From assembly GCA_025531455.1 (NCBI GenBank), contig JAMYHL010000010.1:372001-436000 (forward strand): a DNA stretch of 64,000 nt, read 5' to 3'. This stretch comes from Apiotrichum sp. Y4204. Its lineage: Eukaryota; Basidiomycota; Tremellomycetes; Trichosporonales; Trichosporonaceae. Numbering within the stretch: position 1 is the stretch's first letter; each line of letters opens with the position of its first letter. The notes under the pieces are model-generated. The model was given only the letters and a program-made list of their open reading frames with translations, had not been told where the DNA came from and did not search any database. Below, in pieces: positions 35,295 through 45,844 of this stretch. A program made the position numbers and the translations under genes.

Positions 35295-36494
35295 ATGCCT
35301 TCCTCGCGGTACAAACGCATGCGCATTTCCAAGTCTGAGCCACCACGGCCGCCTCCCCACGATGAGACCAGCTACCGCCTCCCCCTAGACCCCATCGCCC
35401 TGTGCCCCCGCAACAACGTCCTCAACAGCCGCGTCATTATGGCCGAAGTTTTCAGCTATCTCCACACAAAGGACCTCTATTCCGTGGCCCTCGTAAACAA
35501 GGTCTTTAACCGCGCGGCTGTGCCGCTGCTCTACTCTCATGTTGATCTCTCCATGTTTCGCCGCAAGGATGAGCCGGCCGTGCCCAAGAAGAATTGCCCC
35601 CACATCATCAAATCCGTCACGGTCTACGCCCATCGCAGTTGGGACTGCAACGGGACGTTTGGAGTCGGTACCTCCAAAGTCGACACCGTACTCGTCAACA
35701 ACCAGGACGGCCCAAAGACCTCAAGTGGCTCTTGGTGCTCTCCTTGTCCTCAAGTGGAGAAGATGGAGATTCAACGGCTAGTCGTTCTTCCCCCCGAACT
35801 CGGTCGCTACAAAACCAGCAACTGGTTCTTCGTCCCTCGAACCAACTGTCCCGAGATCACGGTCCTCCTTCGTCATCTACGCCCCGGGTCGACGTACAAC
35901 GTTCCCTGCAATCTTTCTGCCTATTTCCCGGAGTGTGGTGACCCAGTGGAGAATCCAACCAAGCACCTCACCTTTGTCCTCCTCCCCCACTTTTGGGACG
36001 ATGGACTCTTGTTGATCAAACGTCCCAAATTCTATGACCCTGTCAAGCTCCAGCAAAACATGGAGTGTCTCGTGGACATGATCTGTTGTCGGATCGGAGC
36101 CAAAGCCGACTTTGCTGTTACTCTCGTTGGTCTTGAAGACCTCAACCCATTTGCGAAACAATTCCACTGGTCCTTAAGTGGGCTTCGAGAGAATAAGCGA
36201 AAGACCCAGTTCTGGGCCAATCTGAAGCGCCTTCTCCCACAGAAGTGGACTCGCGAACAGCAAGACCTCCGCCTGTCGAGCGTAAACCTGGTTTCGTTTG
36301 AGGACTACCTTCGCAACGGCCAGTGGAGCCCCCATGCCCTGTCGCCCATTCTGGTCAACCGTTGGCTCAACCTTATCGATCTTCGTCGCGCGATGGACGG
36401 TGCCAGCGCCAAGGAGAAACGCGCTTACGCCCTGGAAGCTGGCTTCCTCTGCCATGCTTTCACAAAGAGGAAGAGAGAGGAGGAGGAGGATTGA
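35295..36494 (+). CDS. F-box-like protein, copy 2 (399 aa)
   Basis: Single-exon paralogue of the gene at 29792-30901, oriented divergently from it. The N-terminus is basic (RYKRMRISKSEPPRPPPHD). The F-box-like region at about residues 45-85 reads VIMAEVFSYLHTKDLYSVAL, then NKVFNRAAVPLLYSHVDLS, a form common in fungal F-box proteins. The C-terminal two-thirds carries the same blocks as copy 1: FVLLPHFWDD, VTLVGLEDLNPF, a W-T-x-E segment, VNLVSFEDYLRNGQW and RWLNLIDL. It ends in a KRKREEEED tail. A role as an SCF substrate adaptor is inferred. It has no introns, unlike most genes in this window, which fits a lineage-expanded intron-poor family. Confidence 0.78.
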   Translation: MPSSRYKRMRISKSEPPRPPPHDETSYRLPLDPIALCPRNNVLNSRVIMAEVFSYLHTKDLYSVALVNKVFNRAAVPLLYSHVDLSMFRRKDEPAVPKKNCPHIIKSVTVYAHRSWDCNGTFGVGTSKVDTVLVNNQDGPKTSSGSWCSPCPQVEKMEIQRLVVLPPELGRYKTSNWFFVPRTNCPEITVLLRHLRPGSTYNVPCNLSAYFPECGDPVENPTKHLTFVLLPHFWDDGLLLIKRPKFYDPVKLQQNMECLVDMICCRIGAKADFAVTLVGLEDLNPFAKQFHWSLSGLRENKRKTQFWANLKRLLPQKWTREQQDLRLSSVNLVSFEDYLRNGQWSPHALSPILVNRWLNLIDLRRAMDGASAKEKRAYALEAGFLCHAFTKRKREEEED

Positions 36495-37006
36495 GGGATG
36501 GAGAAGAAGGCACGAGCAACAAAAGGCAGAGGACATTCACTTTGGCGAGAAGAACCGCACACGATACATAACAATGAGTAGGAGTAGATGTTCATACAGA
36601 CCCGTCCACACGCTCACCGTCATCACCAGTCACCCAAAGTTGCATGTCTGTAGTTCGTATAACCTTGACCGTGTCTACCTCGTGATACCCGCTGAGAGCT
36701 ATAGTAACCTGCAAGACAGCTGTCGTTTTAGTTCCGCAAGCGCGCTGAGATGTAAATACCTCAATACGATGTTGGCAAGTACGATGGGCAAGTGAGCGAC
36801 CGTTGAAAGACCAGGGGTGGCAAAGGTTTGTTTACAAGAAAGGCGGCGGAGTATTCCCGGGGCAATGTCGGACCATTTTCGGCATTTATCGGGTAGCCGG
36901 CGGTTCATGTGGGAGCATCAGACATCCGGGGGGTATCCGTCCAGGATATGGGAATCATTCTTGAACTCTTCCTTCTCTCTCCAATTCACCCCCATCTTCA
37001 TTCAAG
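36495..37006. other. Intergenic region, F-box copy 2 to xylulokinase
   Basis: About 510 bp holding the 3' UTR of the F-box-like gene and the promoter of xylulokinase. C/T-rich sequence (ATTCTTGAACTCTTCCTTCTC) precedes the ATG at 37007. No gene was seen. Confidence 0.5.
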
Positions 37007-38941
37007 ATGGCCTCTCCCCTCTTCCTAGGCCTCGACAGCTCCACACAGGCACTCAAGGCGTCGCTCCTCGACGCCTCGCTCGCCGTCCTCGGCGAAGTGG
37101 AGGTCCGCTTCGACACGGACCTCGCGCACTTCCACACCCGCGGCGGCGTCCTCCACGGCCCAGAGAGCAGCGGCGAAGTCTTCTCCCCCGTCCTCCAGCC
37201 GATTGAGGCGCTTGATCTCCTGTGCGAGCGCATCCGCGAGGCGGGGTGGGATGTGGGCCGGATTCGCGGCGTCGCCGCCGCCGGACAGGTGAGCTAGTTT
37301 CCAGGGCTGCGGATATGAACCCTCCACAATCATCCGCAAAGCCCATCTCTCACTCGCTGACAGCAGCAACACGCCTCAGTGTACTGGTCTCACGACGCGG
37401 CGCGCCTTCTGGGCTCTCTGGACGCGTCGTCGCCCATGGCCGCGCAGCTGCGCGGCGCGTTCTCGCGCGACATTATCCCCAACTGGCAAGACTCGTCGAC
37501 AGGGGCCGAATGCGATGCGCTGACGACTGCTGTTGGCGGCGCCGAGGAGCTCGCACGGATAACTGGTTCAGCGGCACATACGCGGTTTACCGGCGCGCAG
37601 ATTATGCGCTTCCGCCGCACATTTCCGGACGCGTACGCTGCGACCAGCCGGATCTCGCTCGTGAGCTCATTCGTGACTACCCTGCTGTGTGCGGATGGCG
37701 AGGTCAAGGGCATTGACGAGAGCGATGCGTGCGGGATGAATCTGTGGGATATGGATGCCGAGGGGAGGGGATGGAACAGGACGCTGCTGGAGGTTATTGC
37801 TGGCTCTGGCCCCGCGGCGGACGAGCTGGAAAGCAAGCTTGGTACGGTCGAGACGGACGGCGGGCGGCCAGTGGGGCGGATCGGGAAATGGTTTGTGAAG
37901 CGGTACGGATTCAGTCCCGACTGCTTCGTCTTTCCGGGAACGGGGGACAATCCCGCGACGTTCCTCTCCCTCGTGCTGCGTCCGTCCGAGGGTCTCGTGT
38001 CGCTCGGCACGAGCGACGTCGTCCTCGTCTCAACAGAGCAGTATACGCCACACCCCGAGTTCCACGCGTTCTTCCACCCCGCAATGATAGCCCCGCCCTC
38101 TGCGCAGGACAAGGCAGCAGGAACGCACCGCACGCAGCACGAGCGTCCTCGGTACTTCAACATGCTGGTGTACAAGAACGGCTCGCTCGCCAGGGAACAT
38201 GTCCGCGATACGTACTTCCGCAAGTCGTGGGACGCGTTCAATGCCGCGGCGGAGCGGCTGCGCCCGAAGAGCAGGGCCGACGTGCCACAGGAGACGGCGT
38301 TCTGGTGGCTCCTCCCAGACATTATCGTGAGTTGCGGAGCGTAGCAGCGCAGCAGGGCTAACAGGCAGCCGGCCGGCGCCCACGGCGTGTTCAAGTATCG
38401 CGGACACCCCGCATCATCCGCCGAGCGCGTCGAGGACTTTGCCGTCGTGGACGCTGAGGCGCTCGCAATCCTCGAGTCCCAGATGCTCAACTATCGCACG
38501 CGCTCGCACGCAATTCTCGGGGGGAACGCCGCCCTCTCGAGGGTATATGCGACGGGCGGCGCGGCGCGCAACCCCACAATCTGCACGGTCATGGCCGATG
38601 CACTCGGGTGTCCCGTCTCCAAACCTGTCGAGTGGGACGCTGCGGCCGGCGCGTGGCGCGACGCGGGGTGGAACGCGTGCAGCGTCGGCGTCGCGTACAA
38701 GGCGCGCTGGGGGTGGGAGCGCGCACAGGGCCGCACAGTGGCGTTTGACGACCTCGTGCGTGAGATCCGCCGCAAACAGGTAGATACCCTCCCGCAAGAG
38801 GCGCGGGCTGGCGCCGAGGACGGCGTGCACAATGTCGCGGTACCTGGGCCCGGGGCGGCGGCGTATGCTGACGCCGCGGACTGGTGGATGGAGCTCGAGG
38901 CGCGGGCGCTGCGCGAGAGTAAGCAGAATGAGTCGTCGTAG
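37007..38941 (+). CDS. XKS1: D-xylulokinase (FGGY family)
   Basis: Cytosolic ATP-dependent phosphorylation of D-xylulose to xylulose 5-phosphate, the entry of xylose and arabinose catabolism into the pentose phosphate pathway. Three exons: 37007-37288, 37367-38326, 38369-38941, total 604 aa, normal for fungal xylulokinase. The N-terminal FGGY signature GLDSSTQALKASLLD is followed by AAAGQQHASVYW across the first splice junction (substrate-site region), PNWQDSSTGAECDAL, HTRFTGAQIMRF, the ATP-site region FVFPGTGDNPATFL and SLGTSDVVLVS, FNMLVYKNGSLARE, and in the last exon VYATGGAARNPTICTVMADA. The acceptor of exon 3 was chosen at 38368 because it alone restores GAHGVFKYRG in frame. The stop lies only 50 bp from the stop of the convergent MDR gene. 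Confidence 0.95.
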
Positions 38942-38991
38942 TGTATGTTAAAACTACATGGATACATCGGTCACTGTCTATACAAAACTAA

Positions 38992-40113
38992 TTACGAGGT
39001 GATGGAGGCAGCCTGCTCGGCGGTGGCTATTGTCGACGGGGTAGCGGGAACAGCTCCGGCAGCGACGATCTCGCTGGCGGCGCCAAACTCGAGGAGGATC
39101 TTGCCCTTTGCGCGACCGCTCTCCAGGCGCTCAAAGCCCTGGCGGTATTGGTCGACGGGGAAGCGCGAGTCGACAACAACACGCAGCTTGCCGGCGTCGA
39201 CATAGTCGGACAGCTGCTGCAGCTGAGGCCCGTCGGGGTGCATAAAGAGGTACTCGTAGTGGATACCGGCCCTGTGGGCGGCCGTGACAGTGTTGCCGCT
39301 CCGCGATCCGAGGACGCGGTTGACGATCCACCGCTTCCACCAAGGGAGGTACTCGTCAAACTGTCCCGGGAGCTGGACGCCGGCAATGCTGACAATGTGT
39401 CCACCACGCGCGACGGCGGCAAAGAGGTCGTCCATGGCCTCATCGCCGTCCTTGAACCCGACGAGGTCGAACACCTTGTCAAACTTTTCGCTCTCCGTCA
39501 GGCTCGCGAGCTTGGTCGTGCGGTAGTTGATGACCGTGTCCGCGCCCGCCTTGCGGACGAGCGGCTCGCCGTCAGGACTCGCAGTGGTAGTGACCACCGC
39601 GCCGCGGATCTTGGCGAGCTGGATGGCAAACTGGCCGACGCCGCCCGCGCCGCCGGTGATGAGCACGCGGTCGCCGGCCTTGAGGCCCAGCACGTCGAAT
39701 GCCTGGTGGGCAGTGAGGCCGGCGAGGGGGAGGCCGCCGGCGTCGACGAGGGGGATGGACTTGGGCGCGCGCGCGACAATGTCCTCGTCGTGGGCGGAAT
39801 ACTCGGCATACGCCTCCATCTTGATTTTCCCGACGCGGACGACGACATTGTCCCCGACGGCAAACTTGGTTGCGCCGTCGCCGAGCGCGGCGACCGTGCC
39901 AGAGAGCTCGTTGCCGCCAATCACGGGGAGGGTCTGCGGAAAGACCATCTTGATCGCGCCGCTGCGCTGGTAGATGTCCAGAGGGTTGAAGCCCGCGGCG
40001 GCGGTGCGGATGAGGACCTGCCCGCGGCCCGGAGTCGGCTTCGGCAGGTCCAGGAGCTTGGTCACCTCCGGCCCGCCGTACGCCGTGTATGCGACTGCCT
40101 TCATCGTGGTCAT
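38992..40113 (-). CDS. Quinone-oxidoreductase-like MDR (zinc-free ADH family) enzyme
   Basis: Medium-chain dehydrogenase/reductase, single exon, 373 aa. The N-terminal GroES-like domain (AVAYTAYGGPEV, AAGFNPLDIYQRSG) precedes the nucleotide-binding fold with VLITGGAGGVGQFAIQLAK at about residues 150-168. PLAGLTAHQAFDVLGLKAGD and GGHIVSIAGVQLPGQFD are typical of the quinone reductase and synaptic-vesicle VAT-1 subgroup. The four-cysteine structural zinc loop and catalytic zinc ligands of classical ADHs are not visible, so it is probably zinc-independent and NADPH-linked. The natural substrate is unknown. The C-terminal 25 residues form an Ala/Ser/Thr-rich tail (EIVAAGAVPATPSTIATAEQ). Two ATGs lie close together (40113 and 40104); the upstream one is taken. 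Confidence 0.88.
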   Translation of the reverse strand: MTTMKAVAYTAYGGPEVTKLLDLPKPTPGRGQVLIRTAAAGFNPLDIYQRSGAIKMVFPQTLPVIGGNELSGTVAALGDGATKFAVGDNVVVRVGKIKMEAYAEYSAHDEDIVARAPKSIPLVDAGGLPLAGLTAHQAFDVLGLKAGDRVLITGGAGGVGQFAIQLAKIRGAVVTTTASPDGEPLVRKAGADTVINYRTTKLASLTESEKFDKVFDLVGFKDGDEAMDDLFAAVARGGHIVSIAGVQLPGQFDEYLPWWKRWIVNRVLGSRSGNTVTAAHRAGIHYEYLFMHPDGPQLQQLSDYVDAGKLRVVVDSRFPVDQYRQGFERLESGRAKGKILLEFGAASEIVAAGAVPATPSTIATAEQAASITS

Positions 40114-41436
40114 CGTGGTTGGTATAGTGGGTGGCGAGGGGTGGGTTTGGGTTTTGGGATTGTGGTGTGGGAAGTTGTTCTTCTCATTCCCTGTCTGATA
40201 TATATACCTGTTCCAGTGATGTATTCACTGCGTCCGCATCATCATCCCTCTGTTGTGCTTATCAGCAAGCTCCGACGCCGCGTTACGAGACCGACGGGCA
40301 CGGCTCCACCACGCCGCGCCGTGCCCGCGCCGCGCTGCGTGCCCCGATGACGATGACGACAGAGAGGGAGTGAGCTGAGAAAGCGTGCCTGAGCCACAGT
40401 CGGGAAAATTCTCACACGGGATGAGAAAGTGCGGGGCTCCTCATCAGCCCTTGTCTGTGATGATCGAGGTCGACGACTGGAAGCCTATCCGAGCTACTGA
40501 TTGTTCTCAGAACAAGTAGAAGAGCTACGCAATACCACCAGTACAGAGGATCTATTCTGCATGAAAGCGTGCAACAATAGAACACCACCATGATACCATG
40601 GACGGGACTCCATGGGACGCGCCTCCGTGGTCAATGTCCTCCTCAGGAAGATTGTGCGAGTGGCAGACGTCTGCGGTCCCATCGTATCTGGACGAAACTC
40701 TACACCTTTCCGGCGTCTCCCAGATCCCCTAATAGGAAGAGAATCAACAAAGGCGCAGCGGAAGAGATACAAGAAGAGGAATGAAGCAATAGGATACCAT
40801 ATAGGAGAGACCACAGAAGATGCCCAATACTCCAACAAAAATGATCCCAGCAGGTGGTTACCGCGCAAGACCCACTGGATCACCATCTCGTTCCATTCCT
40901 CAGTATAAAGTCGTCGTGAGTCAGCCGTGAATCAGCAGTCCGACAACGGGCGAGCACTCCATTAGCGAGCGAGAATCGGTGTCTCCCAAGGATATACATG
41001 TATATCTCTGTGGTCGATCCGCACCGCCGGTGATGGCGCGGGGTGGGAACACCGTGTGGTGGTGCGGGTGATTATGCGGCGCCGAAACGGACCATACTTG
41101 GGGCCGACGGGCACGGGAATGGGTATATCCGTAGTTCCGCCACGCGAGCTTTGCGGGGTCCCGGGATTTTCTTCATCCCTGGACTCTGTACTGACCACTG
41201 GACGCAAGTCGAGAACTCGAGCAATTGAGCGAGTGGGACGACGGCGCCGCGGCGGCGGTCCCTGTGGCATGTGGCGCGGTGGAATCTTCGCGATACCTCC
41301 GCTGGTCTCGATTTCCCAAACACCGTTAGCCACGCGGATGATAGTCAGTATCAGTCAGTACTTGCCGTGTCTCTGGCCAAACAGCATACATGCCCAAACT
41401 CGATTACTGGTATAGCACCCTCCGGGAGATCCGCGT
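40114..41436. other. Intergenic region, MDR gene to ERG26
   Basis: About 1.3 kb with no supported gene. It includes the MDR promoter with a TATA box (annotated) and the 3' flank of ERG26. Short frames at 40494-40886 and 41056-41415 lack coding bias or recognisable domains. Confidence 0.5.
40199..40206 (-). promoter_or_regulatory. Candidate TATA box of the MDR oxidoreductase gene
   Basis: TATATATA (palindromic) centred about 90 bp upstream of the minus-strand ATG at 40113, flanked by GAT and CCTGTTCC. Position and sequence fit a core promoter; no experimental support. Confidence 0.5.
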
Positions 41437-42998
41437 CTACTTGGTCTTGGGGTTCTCCGCCGCGGAGACCTCGCCCTTGTCCAGCTCGGCCTTGTACCAC
41501 TCTGTCCAGCGGTCGAGGCCGTCAATGATGCCCACGAGCGGCGTGTACCCGAGCAGGCGGCGGGCGCGCTCCGAGTCGTAGTAACGCTGCTGCGTGGCAA
41601 AGGTGACGCGGAAGCGCGTGAAGCCGGGTTCGCGACGGGTGAGCTTTGAGAATGCCTCGGCGAGCGTCGCGAGCAGGAGGCCCAGCCCGACGGGAAGGAC
41701 GATAGTGTATGGCGGAATGTGGCCGAGCTTGCGCCAGATCGAGCGCGTCCAGTCCCAGAAGTTGACGGGCTCGCAGTTGTTGATAAAGAAGGCCTGGCCG
41801 GCGACTGCGGGGCCTGGCCCGGCCTCGTCGTCCGCCAGATCCGAGAACTGGTCCATGCGCGAGCGGAGCACTGGGCGCAGGTCGGACGCGTCCACCTCGC
41901 CACTCTCAAACTTTGCCGCAATCGCGAGATCCTCCGCTGTTGGGTCCGCCTTCGGGCCGAGGGGGTGCGCCGCCGACGTCGGGATGCGGTACTCGCCCAG
42001 CGAGAGGTTGACTTCCGGAAGCGGCTCGTGGAGCCCAGCAATGGGATAGTGGTCCTCGAGGCGGTCGGCCGCGAGGAGGTGCGCGTGTGCGACGTTGCCG
42101 ACATAGGTCCAGTCGAAGAGGTTGGTGTTGTCGCCAATCTGGAATTTTGTTTGTCCGTTCTTGATCACGCTGTGGAAGCCTGAAATGGCCTGGCGGTCAC
42201 CGGGGCCAAAGATGCCTGACGGGCGGAGTGCACAGGTAAGCAGCCCGCGCTTTCCGTTGGCGGCGAGGACGAGGTCCTCGGCACGCGCCTTGGTGTCGTT
42301 GTACGCGTCGAGCGCGACCTTGGGGTACGGGATGCGCTCGTCGGCGTCCACGAGGTTCTCCTGTCCCGAGTAAATGACGCCCGCGGACGAAGTGTACACG
42401 AGCTTCGGCACGCCGGCTGCCTGGCACGCCTCAATCACGTTCTTCGTGCCGGTGACATTCACGAGCTCGTAGATTGCCGGGCCGAGGCCGTGCGTTGGCG
42501 ACGCAGTGTGGATGACAATCTTGGCGCCGGACTGGAGTGAGCTTCAGTTGTGGAGGCACAGCGCATAGATTTTGATTCACCAGCCATCTATCGCCAAGTT
42601 ATCACTGTGGGCACAGACACTCACCTTCACGACCGCATTGCTCACGTCCTCGAGCTTGGAGATGTCGCCGATAAAGAAGTTGACGTTGCTGCCGTGAGTA
42701 TGGGTCAAAGAGGGAGAGTAGGAGGAACGGAACCACTTCGATCGTGAATCTGATTATGCGCCATGGCTGTCTCAGGATCTCTTAAGCCATCCACGACTCA
42801 GATGCCGCCAGGAGATGCCGTCAAGAGCCCAGTTCGCCCTCGCCGTCGGACTCACCTGTCAAAGTGCCGCTGCACGATATCGAACACCGCGACGTTCGTC
42901 TCGCCGCGCCCAAGCAGCGCCTCTACGATGTGGCGACCGAGGAAGCCGCACCCGCCGACGACGAGGTACGGCTCGTGGGTTGGCTGTGCGTTGGACAT
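41437..42998 (-). CDS. ERG26: Sterol-4-alpha-carboxylate 3-dehydrogenase (C-3 sterol dehydrogenase)
   Basis: ER-membrane enzyme of ergosterol synthesis; NAD(P)-dependent oxidative decarboxylation in the C-4 demethylation complex with Erg25 and Erg27. Three exons on the minus strand: 42998-42856, 42688-42625, 42531-41437, total 433 aa. An extended SDR fold is visible: Rossmann motif VVGGCGFLGRHIVEALL (Gly15-x2-Gly18-x2-Gly21), FFIGDISKLEDV, IVIHTASPTHGLGP, KLVYTSSAGVIYSGQ, and the catalytic Tyr146-x3-Lys150 in AYNDTKARAE. CALRPSGIFGPGDRQ and NLFDWTYVGNVAHAHLLA are typical of Erg26/NSDHL. A hydrophobic stretch (PYTIVLPVGLGLLLATLAEA) near residue 325 may be the membrane anchor. Intron 1 is 167 nt, intron 2 is 93 nt. 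Confidence 0.93.
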
Positions 42999-43640
42999 CG
43001 GGCTGGTGGGTGAGGGGAGGGGAGGGGAGGGAAGTGGACGAGCTAGGTGTGCTGTCCTTTCGATTGTACAGCTGTTGTGTCGTGCGTCGGTGCGGCGTGC
43101 TTGTGCGTGCAGTGAGTGGACAACGAAGAAAGAGTAATGCGAAAAAAAGTCGACCTATTGACTCGTGGTGGTTGTCGTGGTGGAAAGTGTGGTGTCAGAC
43201 AGAGATCGAGATTGAGACGATGGTATGGAGGTGGGTCGCGCTGTCCGTCCAACTTCGGCGTTCAGGGTTATGTCTCTGGGCTGGTCTGTGCCTCGCCCCG
43301 GTGTGGTCGAACGATGCCCAGCAAAAGGCAGCGCACAGAGCCGTTGGCGTCCACCCTGGAAGCTGTCTCCAGTCTCAACAGCATGCATCCGGCCACGATC
43401 AACTTCTGAACACTACTGCTTCCGCTGCATGCATCCACTCCCGCTCTCCCTCATAGCATACAGACGTGCATGGTATACAAATGCGAGCCGTGTCACCACA
43501 ACAGCCGCCTCTAGGAGCGATATGCGCCCGCGGGCTTTCCCTGCTGGCGCCCGCTGCGTCCTCCATCCTCAATGCCGAGTGCTCTCCACTCTTCGCTCTC
43601 CAGCAACAAGCTACTTCCTCCATCATCGACTTCTGTCCGC
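42999..43640. other. ERG26 promoter and BET1 3' flank
   Basis: About 640 bp upstream of ERG26 and downstream of BET1 (both minus strand). The 80 bp nearest the ERG26 ATG are C/T-rich on the minus strand (CCCTCCCCTCCCCTCACC), a likely promoter or leader element. No gene is supported. Confidence 0.5.
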
Positions 43641-44301
43641 TCAGAGGCCGCCGTCCGGCGGGGACCCGCTCCCAACAGCCCTGTACAGCTTGAGGACGAG
43701 CCAAAAGCCAACAACCGCGCCGACAATGTAGAGAATGGTGCGGTACTGCCTCAGTGTCGAGTTGGCGGCTATGGAACGCGAGTGGTGCCGCGAGGTCGAG
43801 AAGAGCGAGTTGGCAAAGTTTGTAAACGTGTTGCCCTGCATATCATCAGCGATTACGCACAACGGGAGGGATTAGGTTGGGCCGCGGAGCGCGGAGCGCA
43901 GCCTGCGTGTGCACTGCCGTGGGGCTGCCGGACGCCAGAGTGCCGAGTACGCACTGTCCTGTCCAGCTGGTCGTTCTGGCGGGATGAGTCGTCGAGGATG
44001 TCAATCGTGACCTGGAGTCAGCGTGTCTTGACGAAGAGGGAGGAGGCAGTCCTGGCTGTGAGGCTGATAGTGACAGCAAGTCCTCGCATCCTCCTCGCAG
44101 TGCGCAGCGCCGCGACTTGATGGAACGCGACATCGCGCACCTGCCCTCGACTCCGAAGCACGTACCGAGCGGAGGGCAGCAATCTTGCCGTGGAGCGCGC
44201 TGAGCTCCTCCTCGTTCTGCTGTTCGAGCGTCTGGTCCGTCGTGCTGCGGCTGCGTGTCAGCACTGGGCAAGCGGGGAGCTACCAACCCTGGTCTGGACA
44301 T
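43641..44301 (-). CDS. BET1: Bet1-type Qc-SNARE
   Basis: Tail-anchored SNARE of ER-Golgi or intra-Golgi membrane fusion. Four minus-strand exons: 44301-44288 (14 nt), 44250-44166, 44011-43955, 43835-43641, total 116 aa, the size of human BET1. Visible parts: LEQQNEEELSALHGKIAALR, then VTIDILDDSSRQNDQLDRTG (SNARE motif around the central Gln layer), NTFTNFANSLFSTSR, and a C-terminal membrane anchor at about residues 86-103 (TILYIVGAVVGFWLVLKLY) followed by 13 residues. The first exon encodes only MSRPG. Introns are 37, 154 and 119 nt. Bet1 is preferred over Sft1 on motif resemblance, but the two families are close. Confidence 0.85.
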
Positions 44302-44902
44302 TGTGGGCTATTGCGGGGGTTGTGGGGTGTGAGGAGGGTAGGGAAAGCCGATGGGGGTACGCGCTGAGGAAAGCCAGGTGGGACCTTGGTTGGCGGCGTG
44401 GATATCAATTGGCGAGATCAATGCGCGTGCATGCAATGCGATGCTGGAGACGCGGAGAGAGAGAAAGAGTGCGGACGGGACCGAAGTGTATCTGTAGCGA
44501 GTGTGGAGTCGGGGTCGGATGCTGATATGCAGTGGGACGTGAAGTGGATGAATGGAAGAGGATGGACGTGTTGGGAGTGGTCGACTTAGGTGGCAAACCA
44601 CAAGTGGGGCGTCAGTCAATTGGCATTCCAAAGGGTCATGAATTCATGACACGGCCAGACCGCGCGCCTGGGTTGTAACAACCGACTTATCAGCATCCAG
44701 ACCCAGAGTGCACAACAATTCAACAATTGGCTATCCCAGTTGCAGTCGTGTTGCGTTTCGCCGATGCTCATTGCAGTGCAGTTCAACAGGGAGTCGCGCT
44801 GGCACTCTACGACCCGCCCGATCGAACGGAACTCGTTGCGTCACCATGCCACCACCCGCATCATTCCACCCTCCTTTGGCCGAAATGTTGATACATAAGC
44901 GT
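44302..44902. other. BET1 promoter and SEC11 3' flank
   Basis: About 600 bp with no supported gene. The region near the BET1 ATG is C/T- and CA-rich on the minus strand. It contains GGTGGCAAA at 44589-44597, identical to a yeast proteasome-gene element but judged chance. Confidence 0.5.
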
Positions 44903-45844
44903 CTATGAGTGTTCCTTTGATACAAGGAGATAGAGTCCCACGCTTCCCAGCAATGCGTACTTGAGCTGGGGGAAGTCGTTCTATAATGTCAGCGACGGAG
45001 ATCAGCGCTGAGCCTACCATGGCAATCGTGATGTAGCCGACATAGGGGAGGAAGCTGAGGGTTAGCATGATGAGAGAAGGAAAGCCGGCACCGAACTAAA
45101 CGAGAGATTCCACGCAGCTCTCCGACCAGTCCAACACTCACCCCTGCACCTTGCCGACAACATGTTTCGCGTCGAGCCACTCGGGGCCGCGGTACAACGG
45201 AATGTCGTCTCCTGAGTTGTTGTCGCCCTTGGTCAGGAGCATCTGTGTCGAGTTCCTGGGATTCTGTCAGTAACGGCTAGCCCTTGCATGGGCGCGGACA
45301 TACGGGTAGACGTGCGACGCGAGGACACGGTGCACGATCGGCGTCCCTGTCAAGTCTGTTGGCCTGTCCGTCAGCTACCGTCAATGCGCTCAGCTGTCCT
45401 ACACTTTGTACACGGTGATGTCGCCGACCTCGTACGGCGTGTTGGGCGGGTTGGTAAGGAAGAGAATGTCGCCGCGGTAGAATGCGGGCTCCATCGAGCC
45501 ACTGTGGGTCAGCTTTGAATGGGACCTTAATAGCTGAGCACACGCACGAGAGGACGACAACGATCGGCGACTCCGAGTTGGTGACGAGGCAGAGCGCCTT
45601 CCACATCACGAGGCCCGAGGCGATGACATTGAGAAACTGGTAGACCTGGAAGAGCACCTGTGACGTTAGCATGCGGTTGCGGTTGCAGTGACAGTGTCAG
45701 AGTCGAGGTGAGTAGCGGCGAAGTCGCGACGGGTTGTTCAGTTGAACCCAGTCGAGGTGTCGCGGCGCGCTCCTATACCATCTGCGTCTAACTCACTCCC
45801 TGGATGCCCAGCTTGCGGATACGAGCTATCTCGTCTGCAAACAT
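44903..45844 (-). CDS. SEC11: Signal peptidase complex catalytic subunit Sec11
   Basis: ER-membrane serine protease removing signal peptides during translocation. Seven short minus-strand exons: 45844-45797, 45657-45548, 45501-45403, 45363-45304, 45255-45142, 45054-45018, 44980-44903, total 181 aa, the usual size. A membrane anchor is formed by [20 protein letters not shown]. The catalytic Ser is in [20 protein letters not shown], the catalytic His in [13 protein letters not shown], and the essential Asp cluster in [18 protein letters not shown]; the family uses a Ser-His dyad with Asp. The end [19 protein letters not shown] and [12 protein letters not shown] is conserved. Exon 4 was started at 45363 because only this acceptor keeps PIVHRVL in frame after the phase-2 donor; the intron is 39 nt. 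Confidence 0.95.

Noticed and set aside
36817..36825. GGTGGCAAA (yeast PACE proteasome element) upstream of xylulokinase, and a second copy at 44589-44597
   Set aside because: Neither is near RPN1, and a 9-mer is expected about once by chance in 64 kb on both strands.
39148..40350. 400-codon plus-strand frame antisense to the MDR gene
   Set aside because: Val/Asp/Arg/Glu-rich shadow of a strongly biased gene on the other strand; the MDR protein is unequivocal.
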